Shown: positions 38,435 through 48,621, counted from the stretch's first letter. The stretch: DNA of 64,000 bases from CAZTAR01 sp043813895 (GCA_043813895.1 JBDRKQ010000101.1:124001-188000), one strand, 5' to 3'. Numbers and translations: made by a program. Notes: generated from the sequence alone by a model not told the origin.

Positions 38435-41290
38435 ATGAAACGTTGTATTCTTGCCATCGCGGTTGTGTTTCTTTGCGCGTCGGTCGTCCTTGGCGGTGAT
38501 CGGCGGTATCCGTTCGAACAGATCGAATTGGATAACGGGCTGAAGGTCGTGACGCTGGAGGATTCTTCGTGTCCGATCGTGGCAGTGCAGGTTTGGTATC
38601 ACGTGGGATCGAAGGATGAAGACCCCGGGCGGCAGGGGTTCGCGCACATGTTCGAGCACATGATGTTCCGCGGGACGGACCGGCTTGACGAGACGGGGCA
38701 CTTTGAGAACATCCGGCGGGTCGGCGGCAGCAACAATGCCTACACGGCGTTCGATCAGACGGTGTATGTACAAGAGCTGCCGAGCAATCAACTCGAACTC
38801 GTGTTTTGGCTCGAGGCCGAGCGGATGGCGTTCCTGAGGGTCGACCAGGAGGGCTTTGTGACCGAGCGGAAGGTGGTGTGCGAAGAACTCCGCCAGGCGC
38901 ACAACACGCCGTACGGCCGGGTACCGGAGCGGTTGTTGGCGGAGATCTACGGAGACAAACCGTACGGTTGGACGCCGGGTGGGCAGATCGAGCACCTGCT
39001 TGGCGCAACGATCGACGAGTTGCAGGCGTTTTGGGACAGGTTCTACGTACCGAACAACGCGGTGCTCGTCGTCGTCGGGGCGGTCAAGCACGCTGAGGCG
39101 CAGGCCTTGGCGAAGAAGTATTTCGGCTGGATTCCGCGGTGCCCGGACCCGACCAAGGGCGAGGTGCCGCCTTGTGATCAGAAGGAATCCCGCGTGATCA
39201 AGCTGAAGGAGGACAAGGGACCGTTGCCGGTCGTCGGCGTCCTGTATCGTACTGTGCCGGGTGGGCATCCGGATGGACCTGCGCTGCAAGTCCTGATGGG
39301 CGTGCTTGGTGGCGGAGAGTCGAGCCGGCTGTACGTGGACGTGGTCAAGGATAAGGAGATCGCCCAGGTGGCGGGGGCGATTTCCTTTTCGCTCGAGGAT
39401 GACGGCTTCGCTGTTGCGGGCGGCGTTCTGCTGCCACTCGTCGGCGACAAGAAGGACATGATGCAGGCGATCAAACGCCACATCAAGCGTGTCACAAAGG
39501 AGCCGATCACCGAGGCCGAATTGGACAAGATGAAGAACCAGATGCGGCGGAGCGAGGTCGAAGGGGCTCTCACGGTCTCCAACAAGGCGAGCCTGCTTGG
39601 TCAGTATGCGGTGTTGTACGGCGATGCCGAGCGGATTAACCGGCAGCTAGCGGAGATTGATGCCGTGACCGTCGAGGATGTTCAGCGCGCGGCGAAGAAG
39701 TATCTGAAGAAGGAGCGGCGCGTGAGCCTGCTGATCGAGCCGAGCCTCGGCGGGATGGTTGGGTCGCTGTTCGGCGGCGGCGGCGGCGGGGAGGAGGAGG
39801 CGGTGGCGACCACCCAGGTTGGCGAGAACCGCGTGGCGAAGCGGACCGGCCCGAAGGCCAAGGCGGTTCGTCCGGAGGATTTCCCGGCTGAGCCGCCGAT
39901 GGCAGATCTGCTGGACGAATACCCGGACATTCCACACGCGGAGAAGACGCTGGCGAGCGGCCTGAAGGTGGTCGTGGTTGAGAACCACGAGGTGCCGATG
40001 GTTTGGATGACGCTGAGAATCAAGAGCGGCGCGTGGACCGAGGATAAGCCCGGTGTGGCCAGCGCTGCGATGGGCATGTTGACCCAAGGTACGAAGACGC
40101 GCGACGCGAAACAGATGGCCGAGATTCTGGAATCCAATGCGATCAGTCTGAGCGGTTCGGCGGACATGGACACGGCGGGCATATACGGTTCGGCGCTGTT
40201 GCCGCAGTTGGACTTGGCAATGGAGTTACTGGCCGATGTCGTCGAGAACCCGACGTTTCCCAAGGATGAGTTTGACCTGCACCAGCGGCAGACGCGGATG
40301 GGTTTGATGGTCTCGGCGAAGCAGCCGGAATACCTGGCTGCACGGGAACTGCGTCAGCGTATGTTCGGCGCCCATCCTTACTCGCGGACGGCGACGGGCG
40401 AACTGGAAGACCTGAACGGCGTCAAGATCGAGGACCTGAAGGCATGGTGGGCGAAAAACCTGCGGTCCGACAACGCGGTGATGTACGTTTCCGGCGACAT
40501 TGCGCCGGATGCGGCGTTCAAGCTAGTTGAGAAGCACCTCGGCGGCTGGAAGGCGGAGGGCAAGTTCGAGCCCCCGCCCATGGCGGAGATTCCGGCAAAC
40601 CAGGCCACGCACATATACGTCATGGACAAGCCCGGTTCGACGCAGAGCCAGATTCGCATCGGACACATCGGGATCGTACGGAAGGACCCAGCGTATTTCG
40701 TGTCCCAGGTCATGGGCAGCATCTTCGGCGGGTCGTTTAACAGCCGGTTGAACAAAGCGATTCGGGTCGAGAAGGGCCTGACCTACGGGGCGCGGGGCAG
40801 TCTATCCGCGCAGCGTTTTGCCGGCACCCTGACAATCGGCACCTTCACGAAGACGGCGTCGACCGCGGAGACGGTGCAGACGATTCTCGACGAGATCGCG
40901 AAGATGCAGGCCGCTCCGCCGACTGCCGAGGAACTGTCCGACACGAAGACCTACATCGTCGGATCTTTCCCCGGCGATCGCGAAACACCTTCGGCGACGG
41001 TGGGCGACCTCTGGATGATCGAGACGCAGGACCTGCCGGAAGACTACTTGCAGCGGTACCTGGCGGGCGTCAAGAAGACCACGGGCGATTCCGTGATGCA
41101 GGCCGCCAAGTCACTGATCGACCCGAATCACCTGATAATCGTGGTCGTGGGCGAAGCGGAGAAGATCAAGGCCGACCTGGAGAGGATCGCGCCGGTGACG
41201 GTTGTCGGCCAGGCGGCAGGCGAAGACAGCGAGGCGCCTCCCGCCGAGCGTACGAGACCGGAATCGGCGGAACCGAGCACCCGGGTATAA
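38435..41290 (+). CDS. Secreted tandem M16 (insulinase-type) zinc peptidase
   Basis: A 951-residue exported protein with two M16 units. A signal peptide (MKRCILAIAVVFLCASVVLGG) leads into the active unit. That unit has the inverted zinc motif HMFEH (about 70-74) and a downstream Glu in VTERKVVCEELRQ. A Gly/Glu-rich linker (about 443-455) joins it to the second, inactive unit (about 505-920), which lacks HxxEH. The last 25 residues are disordered. It probably degrades peptides in the periplasm, as PqqL/YmxG-like enzymes do. Length fits two-unit family members. Confidence 0.9.
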   Translation: MKRCILAIAVVFLCASVVLGGDRRYPFEQIELDNGLKVVTLEDSSCPIVAVQVWYHVGSKDEDPGRQGFAHMFEHMMFRGTDRLDETGHFENIRRVGGSNNAYTAFDQTVYVQELPSNQLELVFWLEAERMAFLRVDQEGFVTERKVVCEELRQAHNTPYGRVPERLLAEIYGDKPYGWTPGGQIEHLLGATIDELQAFWDRFYVPNNAVLVVVGAVKHAEAQALAKKYFGWIPRCPDPTKGEVPPCDQKESRVIKLKEDKGPLPVVGVLYRTVPGGHPDGPALQVLMGVLGGGESSRLYVDVVKDKEIAQVAGAISFSLEDDGFAVAGGVLLPLVGDKKDMMQAIKRHIKRVTKEPITEAELDKMKNQMRRSEVEGALTVSNKASLLGQYAVLYGDAERINRQLAEIDAVTVEDVQRAAKKYLKKERRVSLLIEPSLGGMVGSLFGGGGGGEEEAVATTQVGENRVAKRTGPKAKAVRPEDFPAEPPMADLLDEYPDIPHAEKTLASGLKVVVVENHEVPMVWMTLRIKSGAWTEDKPGVASAAMGMLTQGTKTRDAKQMAEILESNAISLSGSADMDTAGIYGSALLPQLDLAMELLADVVENPTFPKDEFDLHQRQTRMGLMVSAKQPEYLAARELRQRMFGAHPYSRTATGELEDLNGVKIEDLKAWWAKNLRSDNAVMYVSGDIAPDAAFKLVEKHLGGWKAEGKFEPPPMAEIPANQATHIYVMDKPGSTQSQIRIGHIGIVRKDPAYFVSQVMGSIFGGSFNSRLNKAIRVEKGLTYGARGSLSAQRFAGTLTIGTFTKTASTAETVQTILDEIAKMQAAPPTAEELSDTKTYIVGSFPGDRETPSATVGDLWMIETQDLPEDYLQRYLAGVKKTTGDSVMQAAKSLIDPNHLIIVVVGEAEKIKADLERIAPVTVVGQAAGEDSEAPPAERTRPESAEPSTRV

Positions 41291-41447
41291 CCCTTGTGAG
41301 GGGCCGCCACCAGTCGTGGGCCTCGCAACGCCGATCGTCGTCACTCTCCGTGCGGCAACGGGAATCGGGTCTGCGGTAGGCACAAATCGCCGCGACGTCC
41401 TGCGGAGGATCCTCCGCACGCGGCGTCTTGTATCGTTGAGTGCCGGC

Positions 41448-42377
41448 ATGACGGAGATGTTCACGTGTAATGGCCTGGTCAAGCGTTACGGAGACGTGTG
41501 CGCCCTAAACGGCATCACCTTGTCCGTCGAGGGGACTGTTGTGGGATTGCTGGGCCCGAACGGAGCGGGCAAGAGCACGCTCATCAGCGTGTTGCTGGGA
41601 CAGGTGCCGCCCACATCCGGCAGGGCGTCGGTTTTGGGCTTGGACGCTGCCCGCAGGCAGCGCCTGATCCGGCGGCGGGTAGGCTTCGTGCCCGAGAACG
41701 ATTGCCTGATACCTGGCCTGACGGGGACGGGGTACGTGTGCTACACAGGTAAGCTGGCGGGCATGTCCCACCGGCAGGCAATGCAGCGAACCCACGAAGT
41801 CCTGGACTACGTCGAGCTGGACGAGGCCAGATACCGCCCGGCCGAACAATACTCGGCGGGCATGAAGCAGCGGCTCAAGCTGGCCCAGGCACTGGTGCAC
41901 GACCCGGACCTTCTTTTCCTCGACGAGCCGACCAACGGAATGGACCCCCGAGGCCGGCAGGTCATGTTGTCTTTGATTACGGATCTGGGCCGCGCGGGGA
42001 TCAGGGTGCTGTTGTCGAGCCACCTGCTGCCGGATGTGGAGCGGGTATGCCAACAGGTTGTCATCATGGGCGGCGGAGAGGTCTTGTCCAGTGGGGACAT
42101 CGGGGAGATGCACCGTCCTCACCCGACGTTGTACACGGTTGAGTTTATTGCCCAGGGAGACGGCGACGCTTTTCGTCGACGGTTGTTGGAGAACAAGGTG
42201 TCGATCCACCAGCAGTCCAAGGGATCGCTGGGGATCGAATTGCCCGCGGCGCAGACGCAATACCTAGTTTTGCAGGCGGCGCGGGAGACGAACGTCAAGC
42301 TTCGAGGATTGCACCCCAAGAAGAGTTCGCTGGAAGAGGCGTTTATGACGGCGATCGCGAGGCAACAAAACCGATGA
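41448..42377 (+). CDS. ABC transporter ATP-binding protein (ABC-2 type)
   Basis: A 309-residue ATPase subunit. Walker A is GPNGAGKST (about 35-43), the signature is YSAGMKQRLKLAQAL, Walker B is LLFLDEPTNG and the switch His is in LSSHLL. A C-terminal extension of about 90 residues is typical of ABC-2/DrrA-type exporters. I chose the ATG at 41448 (MTEMFTCNGLVKRYG); an upstream extension of the frame falls in the preceding intergenic region. It overlaps the permease start by four bases. Confidence 0.85.
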   Translation: MTEMFTCNGLVKRYGDVCALNGITLSVEGTVVGLLGPNGAGKSTLISVLLGQVPPTSGRASVLGLDAARRQRLIRRRVGFVPENDCLIPGLTGTGYVCYTGKLAGMSHRQAMQRTHEVLDYVELDEARYRPAEQYSAGMKQRLKLAQALVHDPDLLFLDEPTNGMDPRGRQVMLSLITDLGRAGIRVLLSSHLLPDVERVCQQVVIMGGGEVLSSGDIGEMHRPHPTLYTVEFIAQGDGDAFRRRLLENKVSIHQQSKGSLGIELPAAQTQYLVLQAARETNVKLRGLHPKKSSLEEAFMTAIARQQNR

Positions 42378-43381
42378 GCACCGCCCCCGCAACGAGCGCG
42401 ACCAAGTACCGGCGTTGGTCGGGTCAACCGAACCGCCGACGTTGGACGTGGCTGGCGATCCTCGCAGCCGGAGTCCGGTTGACCAACCGGGCGACGAAGG
42501 TGCGGACGCTTGTCTGGATGAGCCTCGCCTTTCCGGTCGGCAGCTGCGCGTTTTTCTACGCGCTGGCTCAACTGGAATTGCTGGCCAACACTCCGGAAGC
42601 CAGTGGGATGTATGAGTTCATCAAAATATTCCTGCGGGTAGACCTCAGCCGCGTGAGTCGGCTCGCGGAGTACCGCGAGGTCCTGTGGCGATCGGTCTTC
42701 CTCTTCACGTTCAAGGTGGAGTTGTTCTGGGTGTTCGTTGTGATCGTGCGGGCCGGGCCCGGTCTGATCGCCGATGACCTGAAGGCTCGGGCTCTGCCGA
42801 TCTACTTTGCCAGACCGGTCACTCCGCTGACCTACCTGGCCGGCAAGTGGATGGTCGTCGCGTTCTTCATCGGCATGGTGGTGCTGGTCCCGAATCTCCT
42901 GGCCCTAATCCTGGGGACGCTGGTAACCGGCGGCCTCCAGACGTTCGGGCAGACGCTGGGACTGGGGTGGGACCTGTTGGTCACCGGCATTGGCGTGATG
43001 GTCTTCGGCGGAGCGGTGATACTGGCCCTGTCGAGCCTGAGTTCGGACAAGCGCTACGTGACCGTGGGTTGGGTGGCGATCTGCCTGCTCCCGGTGATGG
43101 CCCAGGCGATTCTATTCGACGTGCTGCCGGACGAAGTAACCGGCGGATGGTTGGGGAGTGTTTCGCTTTTTCGAGACATCACCGTGACGGCGGACTGGGT
43201 GTTCGGCATAAGAGAAGCGTGGGAGTCAACGCCGCTTCCCAGAGAGGTGTTTGACAACGCCCTGGGACGACCGATCGCCCTGTTCTATCCAATCAGCGTG
43301 CTGTTAGCCCTCGCAGCCGGTTCATTATTCGTCTGTTACCGCCGGGTATTGCGTTTCTCGCGTTCGGCGGCAAGTGTGTAG
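42374..43381 (+). CDS. ABC-2-type permease
   Basis: A 335-residue membrane protein with about six to seven helices (for example WMSLAFPVGSCAFFYALAQ and FTFKVELFWVFVVIV). The motif LIADDLKARALPIYFARPVT is typical of ABC-2 permeases next to DrrA-like ATPases. It is coupled to the ATPase upstream (ATGA overlap). The substrate is unknown. Confidence 0.78.
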   Translation: MSTAPATSATKYRRWSGQPNRRRWTWLAILAAGVRLTNRATKVRTLVWMSLAFPVGSCAFFYALAQLELLANTPEASGMYEFIKIFLRVDLSRVSRLAEYREVLWRSVFLFTFKVELFWVFVVIVRAGPGLIADDLKARALPIYFARPVTPLTYLAGKWMVVAFFIGMVVLVPNLLALILGTLVTGGLQTFGQTLGLGWDLLVTGIGVMVFGGAVILALSSLSSDKRYVTVGWVAICLLPVMAQAILFDVLPDEVTGGWLGSVSLFRDITVTADWVFGIREAWESTPLPREVFDNALGRPIALFYPISVLLALAAGSLFVCYRRVLRFSRSAASV

Positions 43382-43389
43382 ATTAGCGA

Positions 43390-44316
43390 ATGGCGGTAAT
43401 CGAACTAGACCGATTGTCCAAGTGGTACGACGAGGTGATCGGTCTGAACAACGTGACCGCGATGGTGGGCCGCGGTATCACCGGCCTCATCGGTCCGAAT
43501 GGGGCGGGCAAGAGCACGCTCATGGGCCTGGCGATGGGGCAGCTCCGGCCGAGCACGGGATCGATTCGCTTGTGGGGCGAGCGAGTCTGGGACAATCCGG
43601 CGATCCTTTCGCGCGTGGGGTATTGCCCGGAGGGAGATGTGTTCTGGCCGGAATCGACTGGACAGCAGTTCGTGTACTTTCTGGCTCGCGCATCGGGACT
43701 GCCTCGCCGGGCGGCCCGGACCGCCGCGATGGAGGCCATCGACCTGACGGGGATGCGTGAGCACAGGAACCGGCCGATCGGGACGTATTCGAAAGGGATG
43801 CGTCAGAGAATCAAGATCGCTCAGGCCCTGGCGCATATGCCCCGCTTGTTGATCCTGGACGAGCCGTTTACGGGGGCCGATCCGGTGGCCCGACACGATT
43901 TGGCACAGCTATTTCGCGTGCTGGTTTCCCAAGACGTGGACATCCTGATCTCCAGCCATGTGTTGCACGAAGTCGAAGCGCTGACCAGGCAGATCCTGAT
44001 GATCGACCATGGCCGCATCGTGGCGGAAGGTGATCTGGGCGAGGTGCGTCGCCTGATGCACGACCGGCCTCATGCCATCCGCGTGAAGGTGGATCAACCC
44101 CGAGTGCTGGCGTCGAAACTGGTCGGCCTGCCCACGGTGACGGGTCTGCAAGTGACCGCGGAGGACACCCTGATTATTGAGACGCCTGCTCCCGAGAACG
44201 TGTACGACCGATTGCCGGAGATGCTGTTGGCCGACGATCTTGGCGTTCGAGAGATCGCTGCCGCCGACGCCGGTCTGGAGGCGGTGTTCGGGTATTTGAC
44301 GGGCAGGGGGGTGTAA
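43390..44316 (+). CDS. ABC transporter ATP-binding protein (ABC-2 type), second
   Basis: A 308-residue ATPase with Walker A GPNGAGKST (about 36-44), signature YSKGMRQRIKIAQAL, Walker B LLILDEPFTG and His in ISSHVLHEVE. It has the same C-terminal extension as the first ATPase and likely arose by duplication. It starts nine bases after the first permease, and the second permease follows after 43 bases. The four genes therefore probably form one operon encoding two related exporters or one heteromeric one. Confidence 0.85.
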   Translation: MAVIELDRLSKWYDEVIGLNNVTAMVGRGITGLIGPNGAGKSTLMGLAMGQLRPSTGSIRLWGERVWDNPAILSRVGYCPEGDVFWPESTGQQFVYFLARASGLPRRAARTAAMEAIDLTGMREHRNRPIGTYSKGMRQRIKIAQALAHMPRLLILDEPFTGADPVARHDLAQLFRVLVSQDVDILISSHVLHEVEALTRQILMIDHGRIVAEGDLGEVRRLMHDRPHAIRVKVDQPRVLASKLVGLPTVTGLQVTAEDTLIIETPAPENVYDRLPEMLLADDLGVREIAAADAGLEAVFGYLTGRGV

Positions 44317-44359
44317 TGCGTGCGTTTCGCCGGAAATCAAAAGGCCGGAGGAGAGTCTG

Positions 44360-45190
44360 ATGGTCGCCCTGTTCTGGTTCACCATTCGACAGTATCTGCG
44401 GGCGCGGAAGCTGTGGTTGGTAGCCTTGCTGCTGGGGGCACCGTGCGCGCTGGCCTTGCTGATGCGACATTTCGAGCCCCCCGGCGGGCTGACCGAATTA
44501 TGGGAAGCCTATCACGGGGTGATGCTGTCGCTGCTGTTCATGGTCGTGCTTCCACTGTTGTGTATGCTCTACGGTTCGGCACTGATCGGGTCGGAGGTGG
44601 AAGGGCGAACATTGGTTTACTTGGTGATTCGCCGGATGCGGCGTGCGACGGTGTTGTTGGTGCGCTTTGCCGCTGCGGCGCTGGTTCTGATGGTTCTGTT
44701 CGGGATGGCGGTTCTGGCCTTTCATCTCTGCATGGTGGGCGGCGCGGATATCGAGGGTCTCAACTCGACGGCCGGTCTTACATCTGATCGGGCCTGGCAA
44801 CCGGGGCGTGATCTAGCCGCTTATCTGGGTGTCATCCCGCTTGGCGTAGTGGCGTTTTTGGCCGTGTTTACGCTGATCAGCCTCGTGACCGCGCGCTCAT
44901 TGACGATCTCCACCCTGTATATTGTGATTGTGGAGGCGGTTGTCGCCAGCCTGCCGGTGCGGGCCCAGGTATACACGATCACCCACCAACTGCGGCGGAG
45001 CCTGACAACTTTCATTTCCAGAGATCTGCTTCAGGTGGTCGGCCCACCCGGTGAGTTTCAGGAGAGGCTGTATCCCGTCGGCGCGACCGGCACCATCCCG
45101 CTCATGATGATGGTATTTGTAGTAATGGGCCTGGCCTGCATCCTGGTAAGCAAACGGGAGCTCGCTCCCGCAAGAGTGGCCCGCGACTAG
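44360..45190 (+). CDS. ABC-2-type permease, second
   Basis: A 276-residue membrane protein with six predicted helices (such as WLVALLLGAPCALALLM and LMVLFGMAVLAFHLCMV). LIGSEVEGRTLVYLVIRRMRR resembles the corresponding stretch in ABC-2 permeases. GGAGGAGAG precedes the ATG. It is the last gene before a palindromic repeat. Confidence 0.75.
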   Translation: MVALFWFTIRQYLRARKLWLVALLLGAPCALALLMRHFEPPGGLTELWEAYHGVMLSLLFMVVLPLLCMLYGSALIGSEVEGRTLVYLVIRRMRRATVLLVRFAAAALVLMVLFGMAVLAFHLCMVGGADIEGLNSTAGLTSDRAWQPGRDLAAYLGVIPLGVVAFLAVFTLISLVTARSLTISTLYIVIVEAVVASLPVRAQVYTITHQLRRSLTTFISRDLLQVVGPPGEFQERLYPVGATGTIPLMMMVFVVMGLACILVSKRELAPARVARD

Positions 45191-45215
45191 CGCACTGCCA
45201 CACAGGAATCTGCGG

Positions 45216-45296
45216 GTAGCATCGGCCCCCCGTGGCAGACGTGAACCGTGGAGAGGCTCCTCCTCGCATGCGTCGGCCACGGAGGGCCGACGCTAC
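45216..45296. repeat. Dispersed inverted repeat, second intact copy
   Basis: The 26-base arm at 45216-45241 pairs with 45271-45296 (GTAGC(G/A)TCGGCCC... type) with few mismatches, around an inner hairpin. It is related to the elements at 36032-36106 and 37158-37183. It lies between two convergent genes, where it may serve both transcripts as a terminator. The following stretch to 45450 has small inverted repeats (GTGGC/GCCAC and AAGCTGTG/CACAGCTT) but no gene. Confidence 0.6.
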
Positions 45297-45450
45297 GACC
45301 CGCACTTTTTCGAGTGGCGATGCTTGAGTGGCAAAACCCAAGCCACATAAGAAGCTGTGGTGTCCATCCACTGCTGCCGGTGCCTGCTCCCACGTCTCGG
45401 CAAGCACAGCTTGACCTCGTTTTCCGGCTGCCCAGCGTGCGGATGTTGCG

Positions 45451-46788
45451 TCAGTCTCGTTTTTGCGTGACGTGGCGGCGAACGCTGAAGAAGAGGGCCG
45501 CCGAGATCATGGCAACGACACCGGCGCCGGACCAAAGGTATCGACCGCCGAGGTCTTCACTGGCGAGGATCGCACCGCCGATGGGGGCTGCGAACATCAC
45601 GGCGCTGGAGAAGCTCATGGTGAAGACGCCCATGTAGCGAGCGCGGAGTCTGGCCGGGGCGAGATCGGAAACGATGGCGTGGCTGTAGGGAGCGGCCATG
45701 ATCTCGCCGAGTGTCCATATCACGATGGTGAGTGCGAAATGTGAGAGGTTCACGGCCAGGGCGGTGAGGCCGAAGCCAACGGCGTTGAGGAGGGCTCCGA
45801 CGACCATCACATTGCCCCGCCTAAAACGGGCGAGGAAGGCCGTCAACGGGAGCTGGAGGAGGACAATGAGCAGGCCGTTGAGGGCGATGATCTTGCCGTA
45901 GTCGTGGGGTTGGAACCCGCGTTGTTCGATGTAGAGCGGCAGCGTGGAGAGGGACTGCATAAAAACCAGGGCGATGAGGAACGTCGCAAGGCAGAAGACC
46001 ACGAAGGGGGTGTCTGTGACGATGTGGCGGGCTGCGGCGAGGATGGGGACGGACTCTACGGACAAGCTCGGCGGCTCCGTGTTGTGGGTTGCCTCTGTGT
46101 TCTCAGCGGTGTCTGTCGGCTCCACGTCCCGATGTTTCTCACGCTTGTCGGTGCTGTCCCGTGTGAGTTCGGTGCGAGAAAGGATTCTCGCACCAGCGGC
46201 AGCGGCGGCCGTTACACGAGCGGGGAGGGTTTCCCGTAAAGCCGCGAAGATGATCAGGGCGAAGATGGCCGAGGTGAGGGCGTCGCCCCAGAAGAGCCAG
46301 TGGAAGTTGTAACTGGCGATGATGCCGCCAATGAAGGCGCCGATGGCGAAGCCCAGGTTGATTGATACGTACATCAGTGCGAATGCGTGGGGGCGCTGCT
46401 CGGGGGTGGTGAGATCGGCGATCATGGCCGAGGCTGCCGGACGGAAGGTCTCCGCCACGCACGCAAAGAGCAGGACCATGAGCACGATCAGCCACGGGGT
46501 CGTGACGAAGCTGAAAACGACAAGGATGACGGCGCCGCCCAGCAGCGCGAACAGCATGACGGGACGGCGGCCGATCTGGTCTGCGAGTTGTCCGCCGACG
46601 AGCGACGCGACAATGGCCCCTGCCCCGAAGAAGCCCATGGTCGTGGTAGCGAATGTGACGCTCAATCCGAGGCTCGTCTTGAGGTAGAGCGTGAGGAAGA
46701 TGACGACGAATGTGCCTGCACGGTTTACCAAGCTGCCGAAGCAGAGGATGTGAATCGAGCGCGGGAGATCGAGGTACTGCCTGATCAT
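45451..46788 (-). CDS. Major-facilitator-superfamily transporter
   Basis: A 445-residue protein with 12 predicted membrane helices in two halves. The half-1 signature is GGQLADQIGRRPVM (about 63-76). The linker between halves (about 195-245) is long and acidic, containing DKREKHRDVEPTDTAENTEA. It resembles drug or sugar efflux carriers of the MFS_1 type; the substrate is unknown. The start ATG is at 46788. A good promoter lies about 110 bases upstream. Confidence 0.82.
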   Translation of the reverse strand: MIRQYLDLPRSIHILCFGSLVNRAGTFVVIFLTLYLKTSLGLSVTFATTTMGFFGAGAIVASLVGGQLADQIGRRPVMLFALLGGAVILVVFSFVTTPWLIVLMVLLFACVAETFRPAASAMIADLTTPEQRPHAFALMYVSINLGFAIGAFIGGIIASYNFHWLFWGDALTSAIFALIIFAALRETLPARVTAAAAAGARILSRTELTRDSTDKREKHRDVEPTDTAENTEATHNTEPPSLSVESVPILAAARHIVTDTPFVVFCLATFLIALVFMQSLSTLPLYIEQRGFQPHDYGKIIALNGLLIVLLQLPLTAFLARFRRGNVMVVGALLNAVGFGLTALAVNLSHFALTIVIWTLGEIMAAPYSHAIVSDLAPARLRARYMGVFTMSFSSAVMFAAPIGGAILASEDLGGRYLWSGAGVVAMISAALFFSVRRHVTQKRD

Positions 46789-46901
46789 CGCGTCCGCGCT
46801 GGTCCTCCGGGTTATGAGAGGGTGAAGACCGGGTCTTTCAAGTCCCGGCCAATCAAGGACTTGCCGCGAGACTCAGCAATGGTCAAGGCTCAACGCCGGG
46901 C

Positions 46902-46930
46902 AGTATAATCACCATGTATGCCATGGTCAA
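46902..46930 (-). promoter_or_regulatory. Sigma-70-type promoter of the MFS gene
   Basis: On the minus strand, TTGACC (46930-46925) and TATACT (46907-46902) are exactly 17 bases apart. The predicted start is near 46895, giving a leader of about 107 bases. Confidence 0.65.
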
Positions 46931-46983
46931 CCCAAGATCAGCCGACGGTTGAGGAAGGTGGCGCGGGATGATTGCCTGGTTCG

Positions 46984-48621
46984 CTACGGCATGCCCAAGA
47001 ACAGCCCCGCGAACGGTCCCACATCGCCGATATCCACGTCGGCATCACCGTCCACATCGGCCGGGCAGATGCCTACCAGGCTCAAGCACCCAGGGACGCC
47101 AATCACAAGTTCGACGAAGGGCTGGATGTCCAGCCCATTGATCGAGCCGTCCCGATTCACATCCCCCTTGAGGCACGGCGCGGCCGCATCCAGGGCGTCC
47201 GCATAGCCGCCCGGCAGAAGCGTGAAGTACACCTCCCGCTCGCCAAGGTACCCGTCGCAAGGCGGGGTGTCGAAGAACTGCGTCCACGTCGCCGCAACCT
47301 GATCGTCGGGGCCGTACACAAGCGTGTGCCGGCCGCTTGGGGCGATGCGGCGGATGTTCTCGTCACACTCACCTGCGTCCGTCGCCTGATTGACCCGGAA
47401 CTCGCAACCCAGAGGGCGTCCGTCCGCCTCGAAATACTGGGCGTGAACCTCGGAATCTGCCTCCCCTCCACCGGCGTAGTTCGCATTCCATGCGATGACA
47501 AACCGGCCCGCCCGTGTCTCGTCCAGGGTGAGCGCCACCGTCGGGTGGGCGTGGCCGGCATCCAACGGGGGTGAGCCGATTCCGAGTTCGAGTTGGCTGT
47601 CAACGATGAACGGCGTCGAGACCCGAACGATCGGATCGCTTGGCCCGCCTGCCCAATGAAAGCGACGCGCATAGATGCCCCTGCTTCTGGCGCACCCGGG
47701 CAATCCCGGCCCGAACCACGTCACCACGATATTGCCCGCATCGTCGAGCGCGACGGCCGGAGATACCTGGCTGCTATGAGTGAACTCCTGGTCGGGCTCG
47801 TTTGCCCAATCGTCTGGCCCGGCGCGCTGATCGATCAGGCTCCCGTCCGCGCCGTAGAGTTGCAGCGCGATGTCATGGCCCGGTCCCGGCTCTTCAGCCT
47901 CCACCCACACGAGGCAAAAGCAGCCGTCCGAACGCATTGATACGCAGGGCGCGGAGCCACGACAGGGATCCCAGGATCGGACGGTAAAGGGGCTCGGCAG
48001 CCCCGAGACTTCGCAATCCAGCGAGCACACGGAGGGCAAGAGGTAGCCATCGTTATTGATGTATGCGACGGCTGCAACGCCCACATCCGACATGCCGGCT
48101 GACGGGGGATCGTGCATGATGACGACTGGCCCACTGGGGATGTCGACAGGTACCGAAGTGTCATCGAAGTCAAAATCAGACACGACCGCGAGCGGCCCGA
48201 TCGTTGGATGACCATCGGAATGCACAGCGAGCCATGCGGCGCGAACCATACCGCTACGGCTCAGAGCGATCGAGATATCGTAGTGGAAATTCGGTTCGGG
48301 TGGTGGCCCAGGCCAAACCGCGAGCCCTTCTGGAAGACCAATCATGACACCCGTCGCCGAATATCGCTGAATCTTCACGAAGTCATCGCTGAAGGTTTGA
48401 TGGTCCCAACCAACAATGAACCGGCCAGTATTGTCCATTCCGATTGCTGATTCGTCTGGGTTGTCCGCCTCATCCACAACCAGCACCTCCACCGTCCCGA
48501 TCGGCGGGACGGGGCACTCCGCTCGTGTGGTCTCGACCAAGAACCAAGCGGTCGTCACGACAAGAGCACCCGCACAAACGGGCATCGCCGCCGTCCTCAA
48601 TGGGATTCTGTTCATGCGCAT
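46984..48621 (-). CDS. Secreted beta-propeller-like protein with dockerin-type end
   Basis: A 545-residue exported protein. A signal peptide (about 1-33, PVCAGALVVTTAWFLVETTRA) is followed by repeated beta-strand-rich segments with IGMDNTGRFIVGWDHQ, VALDDAGNIVVTWFG and RFVIAWNANYAG. This pattern resembles planctomycete secreted propeller proteins. The C-terminal 55 residues hold two dockerin-type EF-hand repeats (DVNRDGSINGLDIQPFVE and DVDGDADVDIGDVGPFAG). I chose the ATG at 48621 because GGAGG lies just upstream; a longer frame exists. It probably belongs to the cell-surface repertoire. Confidence 0.68.
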   Translation of the reverse strand: MRMNRIPLRTAAMPVCAGALVVTTAWFLVETTRAECPVPPIGTVEVLVVDEADNPDESAIGMDNTGRFIVGWDHQTFSDDFVKIQRYSATGVMIGLPEGLAVWPGPPPEPNFHYDISIALSRSGMVRAAWLAVHSDGHPTIGPLAVVSDFDFDDTSVPVDIPSGPVVIMHDPPSAGMSDVGVAAVAYINNDGYLLPSVCSLDCEVSGLPSPFTVRSWDPCRGSAPCVSMRSDGCFCLVWVEAEEPGPGHDIALQLYGADGSLIDQRAGPDDWANEPDQEFTHSSQVSPAVALDDAGNIVVTWFGPGLPGCARSRGIYARRFHWAGGPSDPIVRVSTPFIVDSQLELGIGSPPLDAGHAHPTVALTLDETRAGRFVIAWNANYAGGGEADSEVHAQYFEADGRPLGCEFRVNQATDAGECDENIRRIAPSGRHTLVYGPDDQVAATWTQFFDTPPCDGYLGEREVYFTLLPGGYADALDAAAPCLKGDVNRDGSINGLDIQPFVELVIGVPGCLSLVGICPADVDGDADVDIGDVGPFAGLFLGMP

